A stretch of 64,000 nucleotides of DNA. Origin: Parachlorella kessleri (Eukaryota; Chlorophyta; Trebouxiophyceae; Chlorellales; Chlorellaceae). The notes beneath the pieces were generated by a model. It saw nothing but the letters and a program-made list of their open reading frames with translations, had not been told where the DNA came from and did no database searches. The stretch covers positions 1 through 64,000 of the forward strand of contig BBXU01000964.1 in assembly GCA_001598975.1 (NCBI GenBank), written 5' to 3'. A program made the position numbers and the translations under genes. Shown piece after piece: positions 23,259 to 35,300 of this stretch (position 1 is its first letter; every line of letters begins with the position of its first letter).

Positions 23259-24244
23259 CAAGAACAGTACCTGCAAGCAAGCACTGTGGGTTTCCGCCCT
23301 GTCCTTGCCCTGCAGGAGGGTGGGTCGATGCACTGCAGCTTGGACCTCCTTTGGCAAGCCCCAGCTTCTGAGCGGATCGGCCTACCTAGGAGGTTGTTGC
23401 CAGAGCTGAGGGCCTGGTAAGAGCACCTGGCGTCGCTGGCCCAGGCCTGCATGCAGGGTAGAATGCCATAGTAAAAAGGCGACGTGCAGTGTGGTTAACT
23501 GCTTCAAGTTAACTAATAAGGTTGTACACTAGCTAGCTTAGGGACCTAGTCTTCTCCTCAGTAGCACTAGCTCCTGCTCGGCTTCAAGGCAAAACATCAC
23601 GGATAGCCACTTCACACCTGCGAACTGGCCAAGGCGCCTAGGAACAGTCCAAGGATCACAGAAGAGGCCATGGCATGCGACTAACTCTGGTGTGCGACCG
23701 CTACAGGCAGCTTTAATACGACACCCTGATGAATAGTACTGGCAAAGAGATAGGGAAATGCCCTCCCATTTGGTGCGCTGCAGGCATGGCTGCAGGGCAT
23801 CTAGGCGTCCTAGGACGCGTCCTAGGACTGTACGACGGAAGCTCGGATCAGTTTGCAACTACCTGGCGAAACACCTGAAGTCAACTACATCGATATTGCA
23901 AAGGGCACCTTTGCTTCGTTGTGCTGGCAATCGCCTGCCACTTCCGTGCAGTGGGGAGAGCAGACCATGATAGAGGCCTGACAAGGCAGCCTCAATATCT
24001 ATAACAGCAATTGCACTCCCCATCAACAATTAGCTGAGTGGCACAGGCTGGCCCTCTGCTGCCCTGCCTGCCACTGGCAGCTAGTCTAGCATCAGCTGCA
24101 GTGCAACATGCTGCTTGGTATGGTGCGTATAAGCAGAGTGACCACCGCCCCATGCTCACTCGATGAATAGGAGGGCCCATGGCGTCAATCACTGCCTCAA
24201 CTCCAGCTGTGCTCCTCCCTTTCCGTGGGGGCCCACTTGTAGGG
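23259..24244. other. intergenic spacer, no gene seen
   Basis: About 1 kb between the SnoaL-like start and the HemK2 stop, both minus strand. It should hold a promoter and a 3' UTR. Short frames on both strands have no recognisable content. A small palindrome-like GTCCTAGGACGCGTCCTAGG lies near 23809-23828. Confidence 0.5.
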
Positions 24245-25987
24245 TCATAAGCCCCTGTTGGGGCATGCCTCCCTTCTTCGGAAGTGCAGTATTTCCAGTT
24301 GCTCCTCATCAGCAGCGCGAATGAGAGCCACTTGGCCCAAAAAGCCCAAGGCTTCCATGGATCGGATAAGCTCTGCACAATGGGATGGGGTCAACTGTTA
24401 TTGAAATTTGATTTTTCAGGAACATGGCAATCCCAAAGACAGCCATAACAGGTGCCCCAGCTGCACAAGCAGCTCATCTTGCAGTGGTGTATCATCAGGG
24501 CAAGGCGATGCTCAAAAATACCAACCTACAGGCGTCCATGTCCGTTCGTCATAGTGCCTGCTCACACCTACCATCAGGGTCATTGTCATGAACAGTCACC
24601 ATGAGCATCTCCCCACGGGGTGACAGCAGCTGAGGGACTAGCGGCAGGACCCTGTCTATCACCCGCCGCCCCCGGTCGCCGCCCGCCCATGCAGCTGCAG
24701 CCACATGCACAACATAATCTGCCAACTTCCCAAGCACCTGTTGCATGCCGCCCTGACAGCCCCAGCTCAGCTAGCCCCGCACGACGACCCCGCACATCGC
24801 ACCACCTGTCGCTATCAACAGAGAAAGCCAGCATGTTTGCAGGGCAGCTGTCCTTCAAGAAAACGGTCACAACCACTAGAGCAAGTAAGCAGGATCAGAC
24901 CTCAAGCCATGCAGCGAGTAGGTAAAGTGAGTAGATGTGTGCTCCTGAACAGGCACGGCGCACACCTGAGATGCTACCGCCTCCAACCTCGCCGTCAGGA
25001 GTCGGAACATACGGCGGGTTGAACAGCTGCACACAAAACAGAAAAGGCAACTGTCATGTGTAAGCCAGAAAACAAACCCTATAAGCCATCTGACGGCAGC
25101 ACCAGCTTCAAACCTTTACCAACTAAAGAGCTCCACCACATAATCAGATCATCGAACAGTGGAAAATAATTTTTATGGCAAGCCCAACACTGGCTGACTC
25201 TCGACGGCACAGCGGGCAGGCAGACACCCACCAGAAGGTCCACCATCCCATTCAGGCGGGGCTGCAGCTCCGTGACCAGGTCAGTGAGCACGACATCCAC
25301 CGTATCAACCTGCAAGGTGCATATTCTAGCCTTAGCAAGCACGTGGGGACCCCATGCCGCAGCCGCTGATCATTGATGCAAACTGCACTTGTCTTTCGAA
25401 GCTGTCCTTGCATGACCCAGCGCAACGGCGACAATGGGTAAGCAGCAGGTCGGCTGATGACTCAAGGATGGAATGAGGCAAGCCAGAAAAGGGCTACTTA
25501 CGCTGTGCATCCGCAACGTGCCCAGGGTGGCCTTTGCCGCTTCTACATTCACATCGGTCGCATACAGCTGGGCCGGGGCCCCTAGCTGCTGTAAGAGTAA
25601 CGCAAGAGAGCAAATGACATAGCCACTGCCGCTGCCAATCTCAAGACCCCTGCAGCAACCGGCAATCGGCTTCAGCAGGGTCTTTGAGAGTGTGCTCACC
25701 AGAGCAGGCCTTTGGGACGGCAGGGCTGGGGCTTAGCTGGCACAGGCAGCATACCCAGCTTACACTCGGGGTGGAGGCGTGCCAGTGCCCCATCGCTGTG
25801 AAATGGTAAGCAAGGCGTCCACCAGGGCAAAGCTGTCCTGCAGGTGTAGTCCGTCGCAGTGAAGATGAACCAAGGTACGGCCCAAGGGGTGATGGCCTAG
25901 CAAGTTCAGGGTATTACCTACATCCGACGGTTCGTATACTTCTGGGCCGTAGCAGGTTAGCGTTATGCTGGCCATTCTTGCCTTCAT
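24245..25987 (-). CDS. HemK2 / N6AMT1 / Mtq2-type methyltransferase
   Basis: This class-I SAM-dependent enzyme, with a Trm112-type partner, methylates the glutamine of the GGQ motif of release factor eRF1; a DNA N6-adenine role has also been proposed for the animal protein. Exons: 25987-25922, 25837-25764, 25649-25502, 25309-25232, 25026-24966, 24694-24572 and 24372-24245; phases agree and give 225 residues against about 214 in human. Motifs in order: YGPEVYEPSD and SFALVDALL at the N-terminus, the SAM-binding LEIGSGSGYVI (about 49-59), ATDVNVEAAKATL, DLVTELQPRLNGMVDLL, the catalytic FNPPYVPTPDGEVGG (NPPY at 125-128), AWAGGDRGRRVIDRVLPLV and LLSPRGEMLMVTVHDND. An alternative ATG lies four codons downstream (MASITLTCYG). 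No targeting peptide is evident; cytosol or nucleus is expected. Confidence 0.92.
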
Positions 25988-26153
25988 GATGCTTTCAGGG
26001 CCAAGCAAGGGAAGCGTGCGAGCCCCTTTCCCTCTTTGTCTATGTGATCAATGTGTTAATCCTTCCTGCAGCCAGTTCGTCTGCTGTTTGATGCTGCTCA
26101 GCGCCCACTACATGCTGAGCGTGCTGCACTCCCAAGCCCTTGGACAACATGTT

Positions 26154-26274
26154 AGCATGGGTGGCAGGTAGTGCAAACAGGGAGTAGAGCTGGGCTGGAC
26201 TGGACCGACAGGGTTGAATGCAGAATATGCCTGAGTCTTGCCTGAGTTCTGAGCCAGTAATTCTCTCCCCAAGA
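26154..26274 (+). mobile_element. SINE-like retroposon with 12-bp target-site duplication
   Basis: A 121-bp insertion runs from AGCATGGGTGGCAGGTAGTG to TTCTCTCCCCAAGA. It is flanked by perfect 12-bp direct repeats GGACAACATGTT at 26142-26153 and 26275-26286. It has no coding capacity. The TGGCAGGTAGTGCG segment faintly resembles a pol III A box, but no convincing B box was found, so a tRNA-derived origin is only a guess. It is the longest copy with clear boundaries here. Confidence 0.75.
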
Positions 26275-26387
26275 GGACAACATGTTGTCCAATATTGCAA
26301 CAGTCGGACAACAGCAGTGAAGGGATCCAGCGCTGTCATCGTCGGCGAGCGTTTCTGAAGTGCCCGTTCCATGCCTCCAGTAAAATT

Positions 26388-26466
26388 AGTATGGGTGGCA
26401 GGTAGTGCGAACATGGAGTAGAGCTGGGCTGGACTGGACTGGACTGGACGGAACTGACAGGGCTGG
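26388..26466 (+). mobile_element. SINE-like retroposon, shorter copy with TSD
   Basis: A 79-bp copy of the same family, from AGTATGGGTGGCAGG to ACAGGGCTGG, with local amplification of GGACT (GGACTGGACTGGACTGG). Direct repeats AGTAAAATT flank it at 26379-26387 and 26467-26475. It ends about 40 bp earlier than the copy at 26154, so lengths vary at the 3' side. Confidence 0.75.
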
Positions 26467-27244
26467 AGTAAAATTTCCAGGACGTTGTGACGGAATAAAT
26501 TCCTGGAGCCTGGGCGAAGGGTGACACATGAGGTGACAGTTCCTGCCTGGCTTAGAAGGTTGGCTTCAGCACACTTGCAGACCTGCATATGCCTCGTCGC
26601 CACCAACAGATGAGCTAACCTTACTTCAGGCATCCGGCTAGCCTTCTATCACAGCTTGGTAGTCATCACGGCTTGACAATTAGCAAACTGCGTCTGTGTG
26701 TGAAGTACATCTGACAGCGGGACAGTACAAAAGATTTAGGCATTGTGTCTTACCACCGCAGCAAGGGCATACAAGTGCGTGGGGGAATGATCACTTTCTG
26801 CCCTATGTGAGGTTACCTAAGCGCAGCAGAAGGGGACGTGACCTGGAGCCATTCTGTGACAGAAGACCACAAGACATAGCTAGGAAACATGGCCATGGTC
26901 ACCTATCATGACCTGTAGCTACACTAGAGCAGCGACGGCGGAGGGAGCACACACGCCTCGCTGTCAATGGCTGCGGCATCCACCAGGCAGCCCTTCTGGA
27001 AGACAGGGTGGGACATAAAAATTGTCAGCATGCTGCTGTATACGCGCCGTCCACAAGCACGGTCAGGGATATAGTGCTGGGCCGAGGAGGGGGCTCTAAA
27101 TACGCCGGTAAGGTACAATTCGCAACTTTCCATGCACCAGTGCAGACAAGGACCGACTGAAGAGGGTTGGACGTGAGCTAGGCCCTAACCACCGCAACCT
27201 CTTCATAAATACGCCTCACAGCGAGGCAAGGGGCTGACCGCGCA

Positions 27245-28242
27245 TCAGCGGCAGTTGGCTGCTGCGTAGAGGAACTGGTTGAAGTCCAGGTTGATCCTCC
27301 CAGAGGAGGTGCTGTCGAAGGCACGGAAAACGTTGGTCACACACTGGATGAACATGCTCATGGCGATGAACTCTGCCAGTGAGAAGCGGCCTGCAGCGGT
27401 GGGAAAGCGGAGCGAGCTCATCACCAGAAAGGAGCAGGGTTGAAAATCCAGCAAAGAACCACCTCTGTTGGTTTTGCTGGCATCACTTGTCGGATAACGG
27501 CAACCCAATGGCGCTCTGTTCCTCGATGCACTCCGCACAAAGCCAGCTGGCAGCTAGCTACTTCTCAGTGAAGGCCGCCATCTTGAAGCTTACCATTGCG
27601 GTCAGGGTCGAACGTTCTGAGCAGGGCTTGGAAGGACGGCTGGTCGAAACGGTAGCCAGCGTATGTGAGCCCCTGGAAGACTTCGTCCCCACTAAGATAG
27701 CCGGATCGGTCCCGGTCATACATCATAAAGGCATTCTGTAGCAGACAAGGCAAGGTAAACACGTCGTCAAAGAAACTCACGATCATAGAGCCACCTGGCC
27801 TACGGTGGCAACTGAGGTTTTCCAGGCACGTCTCTACCTAGTCTGACCTCAGTGATAGCATGCCAACTACACATGACTTTCACAGTCAAACTGCTCCTAA
27901 CCTGTGTATTGACGATCCACTGATGCAGCGCTTGAAATTCATCAAAGCCGATGGTGCCGCTGCCGTCACGGTCATGCATTCTGCACACATCCATGGGTTG
28001 AGGCGGGCAAAGGCTACGTTGCACCGGGCGCTGCAATGGCACGGGCAGGAGGACAGGACATGGCATGACAATGCCTTGGAAGACCAGGCATTTCTCTTGA
28101 GAACATCTAACCTGATGAGCTGCTGGCAGGTGGCAAGTGAAAAATTTAGGTTGCCCATCTGTAGGGCTCTCTGTAGCTCAGTGCTGTTAATATGACCTGA
28201 ACGATCGGTGTCCACAGTCATGAACCATTGCCACAGCGACAT
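27245..28242 (-). CDS. penta-EF-hand calcium-binding protein, paralogue 1
   Basis: PEF proteins (ALG-2, sorcin, peflin and plant relatives) are calcium sensors that dimerise through their fifth EF-hand and bridge membrane-traffic or death-related partners. Exons: 28242-28112, 27980-27902, 27735-27594 and 27390-27245, giving 165 residues. Loops: DTDRSGHINSTE (11-22), DRDGSGTIGFDE (47-58), DRDRSGYLSGDE (77-88) and DPDRNGRFSLAE (113-124) all keep acidic ligands at positions 1, 3 and 12. The fifth, starting DSTSSGRINLDF (143), is degenerate, as usual. No Gly/Pro-rich N-terminal extension is present. It is a close relative of the plus-strand gene at 42287 and shares three intron positions and phases with it; exon 3 here equals two exons there. 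The residue-1 ATG sits just after an acceptor-like sequence, so an upstream exon is possible. Confidence 0.9.
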
Positions 28243-29311
28243 GTTGCTAGTCCTGCAGCCAGACAAGGGATCATTTGTAGCCAGCTATGTGTTTCTAACA
28301 CTGTCAGGGATCACTAGCACCAGTACGCCCCTGGCCTAACCCCAGGTCAACTAAGAGTGAACAGCCAGAACAGGGGCCTCAGCCAGCATCTCGCCCCACT
28401 CTCTACTCCAAGCAGCAGGGTAAGGGTTGCCGTGTATGACCATGCCGTGAGGCGAAAGGTTTTTGTTTCCTCCGGCGATACTACTGGCGACAGTGGAACA
28501 CAACTGGTGCACCTGTTGGGTTGCGAGGCTCGCAGGTTGACGGCTCGGGTGCAGTACTCTTATCCTGCGGCACTGCTTTGATGTGAGGGATCCGCAATAG
28601 AACTGTGTTATATATGTGCTTATATCGCGCAAGCAGGACGCGTCTGCTGACTTGGACACGGTGTGGTCTTCCCGCCTGCAAGTTTTTGATCGCATATGAG
28701 TACATATCAACCCCCCTCAGTCAGAGTACATATCAACGTCCAACGCTGAGGTGAAGCTGGGTAGGGCAGGCTACAAAGGAGTGTTTGCTCAAAGCCAGGG
28801 CTAAGCATGAGAAAACACGGTAAGGAAACAGAAACACCTCTATGCAGGGGATCTCAGCACGGGTTTCAGCACTAAGGCCAGCCTCTAGCCAAGGCGTTCC
28901 CTTACTGCAAAGCAGATGCCCCACTTGGATGGCCTGACCCCCTATCAATCCAAGACAGCCACGAACAAAAGTGGCCAAAAAGGCATTCGGCAGTCTTGAA
29001 GACTGGTTCTACAAAACCTAGGCATTTAGTAAGTTCAGACACGTTGTAACAAAAGCCTCTATTGAGGAAGGGTACCTGTGGACCACAATATTAAAGGAGA
29101 ACACTTCACTGCAGGCGGCGACTCCGGTGAGCCTCGGGCTGGATAATGATACAAGGAAGCTACTTGAAGGCAATGCAATCAAGCCAACAGTCTGCGGAGA
29201 GACTTGAAAAAGTAAAAATTTGCATCAGTCAGTTCATCCATTGCAATAAAACCTGCTTACAAGGTGGCTTCATGTGTTGAGCTAAGCTTGGGAAGGCACC
29301 CCACTTGTGCG
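28243..29311. other. intergenic spacer, no gene seen
   Basis: About 1.07 kb between the PEF gene start and the GPCAT stop. Expected content is the PEF promoter and the GPCAT 3' UTR, the latter with TGTAA at 29261-29257. AT-rich stretches and short frames occur only; a near-duplicate pair of GTACATATCAAC strings lies near 28699 and 28726. Confidence 0.55.
29257..29261 (-). terminator. candidate TGTAA polyadenylation signal of the GPCAT gene
   Basis: TGTAA on the minus strand lies 51 nt after the TGA stop at 29314-29312, a normal spacing for the green-algal polyadenylation element. Confidence 0.45.
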
Positions 29312-31746
29312 TCACTTCTTGCAGAGCCGACAAACCCTACCAGCACCGGCGGTGCCTCCCCTGGCATCAACCCTACCAGCACCAGTGGCGCTTGCCCTGG
29401 CATCCACCAGCAGGTCATGGCGCTTGGGGCTGTCAGATGGCGGGGCCTGCAAGACAGTTAGTGCCAAGCAGCCCTCTTGAGATGCATGACCGCATTGGTC
29501 TCAGGAAGCCATCATAACCCCTGCCACAACACCCGCGGTTTGGACAGCTAATCCACACAGCCTCACAACCGCCTGGAAGAAGCAAGGCTACAAAGGCAAA
29601 GTCCTCATCCCGTAGAACTCAAGTGAAGCACCGCCCACGGGAACACACCTTGAGGAGCCGGTTGCATGTATACACGGCGCCATGGTACAGCGGGAAGACA
29701 AACTTGCACACTTGCCACGCCAGGGCGAGATGGGCTGAGTAATAGGTGGGAACGAAAACCAGCAATGTAATGGCAGTGAAGGCAAACTGTAGGAGCCCTG
29801 CACACAGCACTGACCAAGCGTGGTCAGGCGGGCAGCCAGTGCCAGGCAGATGCAAGGCTGCTGCAGAGCGACTGCTGGCTGGCTGCTCGCCGCAAGAAAC
29901 CCATGAACTCTATGTGTCCGCTTCCGACTTGCCCAGGCAGAGGAGGGCCAACACCTCATGCAGGCGCTGCAGTGAGTTCACGCTGGGTGCCGTCTGCCGG
30001 TACTCACCATACCAAAACAACCTCCGGGCTCTGCTGCCCCGCAGCACTAGGCGACTCCAGATATTGTTGGCCCGGCGGGCACGTCGAGCTAGGCATTTGT
30101 AGCTGGTGTCAAGATTGCAGCGCTTTATAAGACCACCACACATCACCTGCAACTCAGGAGTTTCGAGGTAAGAGTCTCTGCTCACCGCATGCAGAAAAAG
30201 CTGCAAAATGTAAAACTAATGTCCGGCGATTCAGTGGTCAATGTGGGCATCACAGGCGCATGTCATGAAGGAAGAGCCTCAATCCAAGCCACAGGCGACA
30301 CTGCACACTCCCTTGCGAGACAGCGCACCTGCACCACCAGCCAGTAGACAAACTGCCATGCCATGTAGAAGGCCAGGGGCACGAGGAGGAGCCATAGTGC
30401 TGCTGGCCACCAACCCTGCAGCCCCACAGACCCCAGGGCCACCCCAGGTTGCCAACCCGCCAGCCATCCAGGACTCGCAAGCGCCCCATGGGGAGTTACT
30501 GAGCCGCTGCTCTGAGCAGGGTGGTGATGCAGGGCGTACCTGCATTGCACGGCAAGGGCAATGGTCTTGCACCCGCGCACAGAAGTGTGGAGTGGCCGGC
30601 ATGGGGAGGTGCATCCGGCGGCCACTGAGTAGAACAGGTGACAGACACCGCCTAGCCAGCGCACAGCTGCAGCTCATGCACGGAGCGGCATCCCATGCAT
30701 TAAACTCAAGGACGCCTTCCGGACAAGTGATTGGGCCATAGAAGGATCACAGGCCAAAGGGCCTTGGGCCCGGCCAAGACAACCTGAGGCTACCAACTAA
30801 CTCACATGGCCAGGCCAGGCAGCAGGTGCAGCATAACTGAGAGCGTGTGGTCCAGGGACGGGAAGACCCAAGCGCACTGCCACACCACCAGTGCCCCCGC
30901 AACTGGGCCGTCAGCCAGCGCATAAATGGCGGCGCCCACAGGCAAGCCCCGCTGGTTGAGATAGTGCAGCCAGGAGGCTGGAAGGAGGAGATAGGCTGCA
31001 GTAGCCAGGCTAACAAAGTAGCAGAAATCCTGTAGTAGGAATGGAAGTGGCTCAGCGGCAAAACTTGAACAGGTAGACTGCAACAGCACTGTTACTCGTC
31101 TGGTGACCCTGCAAACTACAAGCATGTTTTGGACAAGGGCTGTCCTACAGTCCAGCACGGAAGCTACAGGCAGCAAAGCCTTGTTTTCAAAAACTCTCAC
31201 CAGCAGGAAGAAGCGGTTCCCAGGCTGCGTAAAAAGGAAAGAGTAGGTGCGGTAGGGTAGGCCGATGCCAGCAAAGATCAGAAAGAGCCATGGCAAGGCT
31301 GAGGGGCAGGCGCCTGCAGGGCGACGGTCAGGCACGGTGTCATACTCTCCATCTCTGTGCTCACATGCGGTGCCTCAGCCAGTTCTTGCAAGAGCAAAGG
31401 CATGCGCCGGGGCGCAAGGAAGGGACAGTGTCTGCCGGAAACACCTGGCACGACAACAGGCTGCACAGGCACAACACCTGCCTGCAAAGAAGGCAATAGC
31501 TCCAAATAGAGTGATGCCAGCAGCGAACTTGTGGGCACTGAGCTGCGACACCGCCTTCTCCTTGCTGGGAGCTGGTGCTTTGCCAGCTACTGGGTTGCTG
31601 TGCTGCACATGACTGTAGCTGCGGGTTTTCACGGGCCAGGCCGCTTTGCAGCTGTCCAGCAACCTCTCTAAGGAGTTTGCTCGCTTGATGGAGGAGCGTC
31701 TGGCCAAGGCTGCATGGCCAGCGGCCTCGCCTTTCCGCACGGCCAT
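29312..31746 (-). CDS. glycerophosphocholine acyltransferase (GPC1/DUF2838 family)
   Basis: GPC1-type enzymes are multi-pass ER membrane proteins that acylate glycerophosphocholine with acyl-CoA to lyso-phosphatidylcholine, recycling PC. Exons: 31746-31478, 31354-31201, 31029-30806, 30539-30329, 30200-30008, 29797-29649 and 29446-29312; phases agree, 444 residues. Conserved features: a polar N-terminus, a first hydrophobic stretch FAAGITLFGAIAFFAG, PWLFLIFAGIGLPYRTYSF, then DFCYFVSLATAAYLLLPASW (142-161) running into ADGPVAGALVVWQCAWVF, SLDHTLSVMLHLLPGL, PLAFYMAWQFVYWLVVQ, RDSYLETPELQ and RRARRANNIW, and LLQFAFTAITLLVFVPTYYS. An insert of about 13 residues (305-317) separates ELQ from TSYKCLARRARR. 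The last exon is a soluble tail with a 12-residue tandem repeat (VDARASATGAGR, then VDARGGTAGAGR) ending CRLCKK. The tail is predicted from splice phase only. Confidence 0.9.
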
Positions 31747-32351
31747 TGCTGTTGTGGTTCACCACATCGATCGGCAGCAAGGTCAACCAGCAGCGGGCCC
31801 AACTACCCTCTTTCCCTGCCTGCTCCCGCCCCGAAACTGGGGCTTTGTGAATGGAAGTACGTCGCCCTCTAAAGGGGATGCCTCGATTCGGTATATGCCT
31901 CCAGCGCCCTCCCAAGACCGCGGCGGCATCGCACAGCATGCATGTCGTTCCTTTCCAGCCCTGCGCCTGCGACTTATAAATCTGCATTAGGTATATGTTT
32001 CAGATTAAAGGTGCAGCAACTAGTGTGTGCAGCATATTTGACCCCAATGTCATGGTAGCATCTTGGTGATCCCAAGATGAGGACAAGTCCCAGCCCTGCG
32101 TTGAGCTAGTTCTGAGCCTGGCATGGCTGATACCAGCCTTGAAGCTATTTTATATGGGATGCACGTGACAGCAAGGGTTACACAGTAGGGCACAAGAAAA
32201 CAAGGACGACGGCCGTCAACAACAGTGTACAAGCAGAAAGCTGAAGCAATTTGGGGAAAGAGTAGGGAACATCCCACCAGTGCTTCATCAAAGCGAGCGC
32301 CAGCATGCTGTTCAGCTGATTGGGGGTTGCCCAAACCACCGAATTTGGTAG
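31747..32351. other. intergenic spacer, no gene seen
   Basis: About 600 bp between the GPCAT start and the BRAP2-like stop, both minus strand. It holds the GPCAT promoter and the other gene's 3' UTR. No splice-consistent coding chain was found on either strand. Confidence 0.55.
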
Positions 32352-35300
32352 TCACCGCCGCCTGCGAGAGCCCCTCCCGCTCCCGCCCCGCCCCTGATGC
32401 TGTGCTTGCTGCGGCAAGGACGGCAGTGGCAGCACTGTGCCGCCCGCCAGCTCACCCTCCGCTGCCACGCTGCCGCCCACCTTTTCAATCTTGTCTCTTG
32501 CCTCGATAAAGACCATCAGGTCCCGCACCTGTGACACATTACAGGGTAGGATTGACAAACACCCTGGGCATTGGCGGTCAGGACTCCCGTAACTTGATCA
32601 TACCTGTGTTTCCAAGTATCAAGGACCACCTGGAGACACCAATATGCCGGCTTATAGCAAACAAGCCTGTGCGCAACCACTATCACACGCCACGCACGCT
32701 AGGTGGCTCCATCAGTAACTCTACCTGGTCTGTGAGGTCCTGAACCGTGGCATCCCGCTCGCCCTTCATGGCATCTAGCTGCACCTGCAACCCACGACAT
32801 GATCAGTCATTGTCGGCGATGTGCAGGTTTGCCCCGGGGCCCCTTTGCGTCCAGCCCTGACACTCCACAGCCATCACATCATGTGCCTACTACCTGCCAC
32901 CAGCGTAGAACATGCAACACTTCCAGCACATGACTATGCTGGCTGTTGAAGCAAAGCTTGACACTGCAATACATGCATGCCTTTCACTCTTTCTCGACCA
33001 TCCTTTGGCTTTGGAGGCCTTGTCCACCCAAAGAGGCAGCATACATCCCTCCACAAGCAAGTCAAGCTCAGGTAAGAAGCTTGCAACCCATGTCTGAGTT
33101 TGACCCCTTCTTGTCACATGCATCCTATCTTGCATGATCCTCCCTTGGGGCTCTTCTATCAGTTTGCCGCTGCACCGTACCTGCACCGCTGCCAAACGGG
33201 CCTGATAGTCTTTCTGGTTGGCAAGCAAGGTGTCATTTAGCTGCTTAAGGAAGTCGCGCTCACGCTGTGCTGCTTGTAACCGGTTGTTTGTGTCGGCCTG
33301 CAAACAGTGGTGTACAAGGGTCACACACCGGCCCGTAAACTTTTACCAAGTGCAATGTCATAGAGTGCAATGACTCAGGATGTGCAAACACCTGTACTTG
33401 ATGGCTGCACCAGGAGGTACCAGTGCATGAGATGAGACTACACCTGACTGGCCGCACAGCCTCTGGGCTGGACTCACGCTTCCGCCTGGCGTGCCCAAGC
33501 AACCACATCCAATGTAACCGGCTGGACACCCAATAGCAAGCCCGCCCACCCACCAGCTTGCTCTCCGCCTGCCGCCGCCGCCGCTCGTTCTCTTCGGCCG
33601 CAGCTCTGGCTACAGCCACAGCTTCCTCCGCTTGGCTCATGCGTTTGCTAAGAACCCCAGCCTGCAATCCCATCGAGAACCCGCCCCTTTCTGAAGAACT
33701 CCCTCTGCTTGTTGCAAACTTGGCAGGAGCAGCCATCAACATCAAGAACTCAAACCCAGCATACGACAAAATAACCCACAGCATTTGCCCACTTATCTGG
33801 GGCCATGAATCCAGCTGGTGTAAAACTAGCAGCTCCAACACCCACACCAACACGAGCACACAAGTTTGTTGTAGCGAACACAACATCCTGCCGCTTCACC
33901 TCAGCATCCAGCTCCTGCCGCTGCTTGACAAGTTGACCCTCGAAGAACTGCCGCTGGCTCTCCAGCTGAGTCACAAGCAGGTGGTTGTACTCGGTGGCAA
34001 GGGCGTCCAGCTTGCTGCAGGAAAGGAGGAACACGGCGGGCAGGCCACATGACAGCAGGCAGCAGATGGTGCCCATGTGTGCTGGGAGGGATGTTGTGCT
34101 CATGCTTCGCCCTGCCGTGGCAGTAGGCAGCAGAGATATAGAGGCAAAGGCATATGGTCCACCAGAAGAGCTGCTGCACATACATCTCCACAGTAGGCAT
34201 GAATGATACACATATTTACTGATCTACAGACACAACCAAGAGCTGTGGTCTTAAAAAACAAACCCACGGTCCCCAGCCCACTGCCTCACAACCAAACAGT
34301 GCCTCCAACCCAGCCGAAGCCTTGCCGCTGCCGGAACATTTCCTTCTTATGAAATTCTTCGACATACCTGAGCATGAGGGCCTCGTCATACTCAGGGTCC
34401 TCCCCGCACTCGCTCTTGCTGGACAGTCCAGCCCCAGAATGGTGGCGGTGGCCGCCGGGGCCGCGGCTGTGAGGCCTGCTGTAGCAGGGCTGCTGACCGC
34501 TCGAGGTCAGGGCGGGTGAAGGAACCTGGACATACATGTTGGTCACGGGGATGTAGCACGGTGACGTGGAGTTAGCACCCCGGCAACCAGGTCATGCATA
34601 CAGTGAGTGCAAGAGATTAAGCAAGCACTTCAGACTCTTCGGTGCTATCCCGTTATGGCCACAGGCCAGCAATACTAGCAGCGGCGGCAGACTCATACCA
34701 AGAAGAGGCCGCAAGGCTGAAGTGGTGACTCTTTCAGGGCTGTCTGACCCACCTCCACAAGCTTGCCATCAGTCTTGCTCTGGATCAGCCGATGCACGTA
34801 CGAGTCATTCACGTAATCCCACACTCGCTGCATTGGAGGCAATTAGACCAACACATAAGCTGAAGACGAATATTTGCCAAGGCTGTGAAGCACAGCCTCG
34901 AGCAAAAACTTCCAGCACATGCCTGCCCCAGGATATGGGACAGTATTAGCTTGCGATAACCACAGAGCCACTTACCAAGTTTGCCACCGCTGTCAACTGC
35001 ACCGCCTTCAGGCTGGCTGTGCAAACCTGCCCCCACAGCTTACCTGCGTCTCCAACTCAAGGGCGTACCCATGCCCCGACTCCTGCCAGTGAGCCGCAGC
35101 ATGCAGTCCGCGGTAGCGGCCGCAGCCCACATGGCCGCAGATAAGGCAAATCCACAGGTCTGCAGCACACACACACACCAGCATTGGCAAGGTGAAAAAG
35201 CCAGGTATGTAGCCATGTAAGTCAACCCGCAGCAGCAACCCTCAACCAGCACTTCTGGGGCCCTGCACATCTGCCACAAAAATGGCTCAATAGACCGCGT

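Larger units (their letters stand above)
25988..27244. other. intergenic region with two repeat insertions
   Basis: Between the HemK2 start and the 3' end of the first PEF gene. It carries two same-orientation copies of the dispersed repeat (26154-26274 and 26388-26466), each with flanking direct repeats. The apparent minus-strand open frame at 26040-26633 is a translation of these repeats and shows duplicated peptide blocks for that reason. Nothing else is supported. Confidence 0.6.

Noticed and set aside
26040..26633. 197-codon minus-strand frame with internally repeated peptides
   Set aside because: The peptide repeats come from two copies of the dispersed DNA repeat read in frame; it is not a protein.
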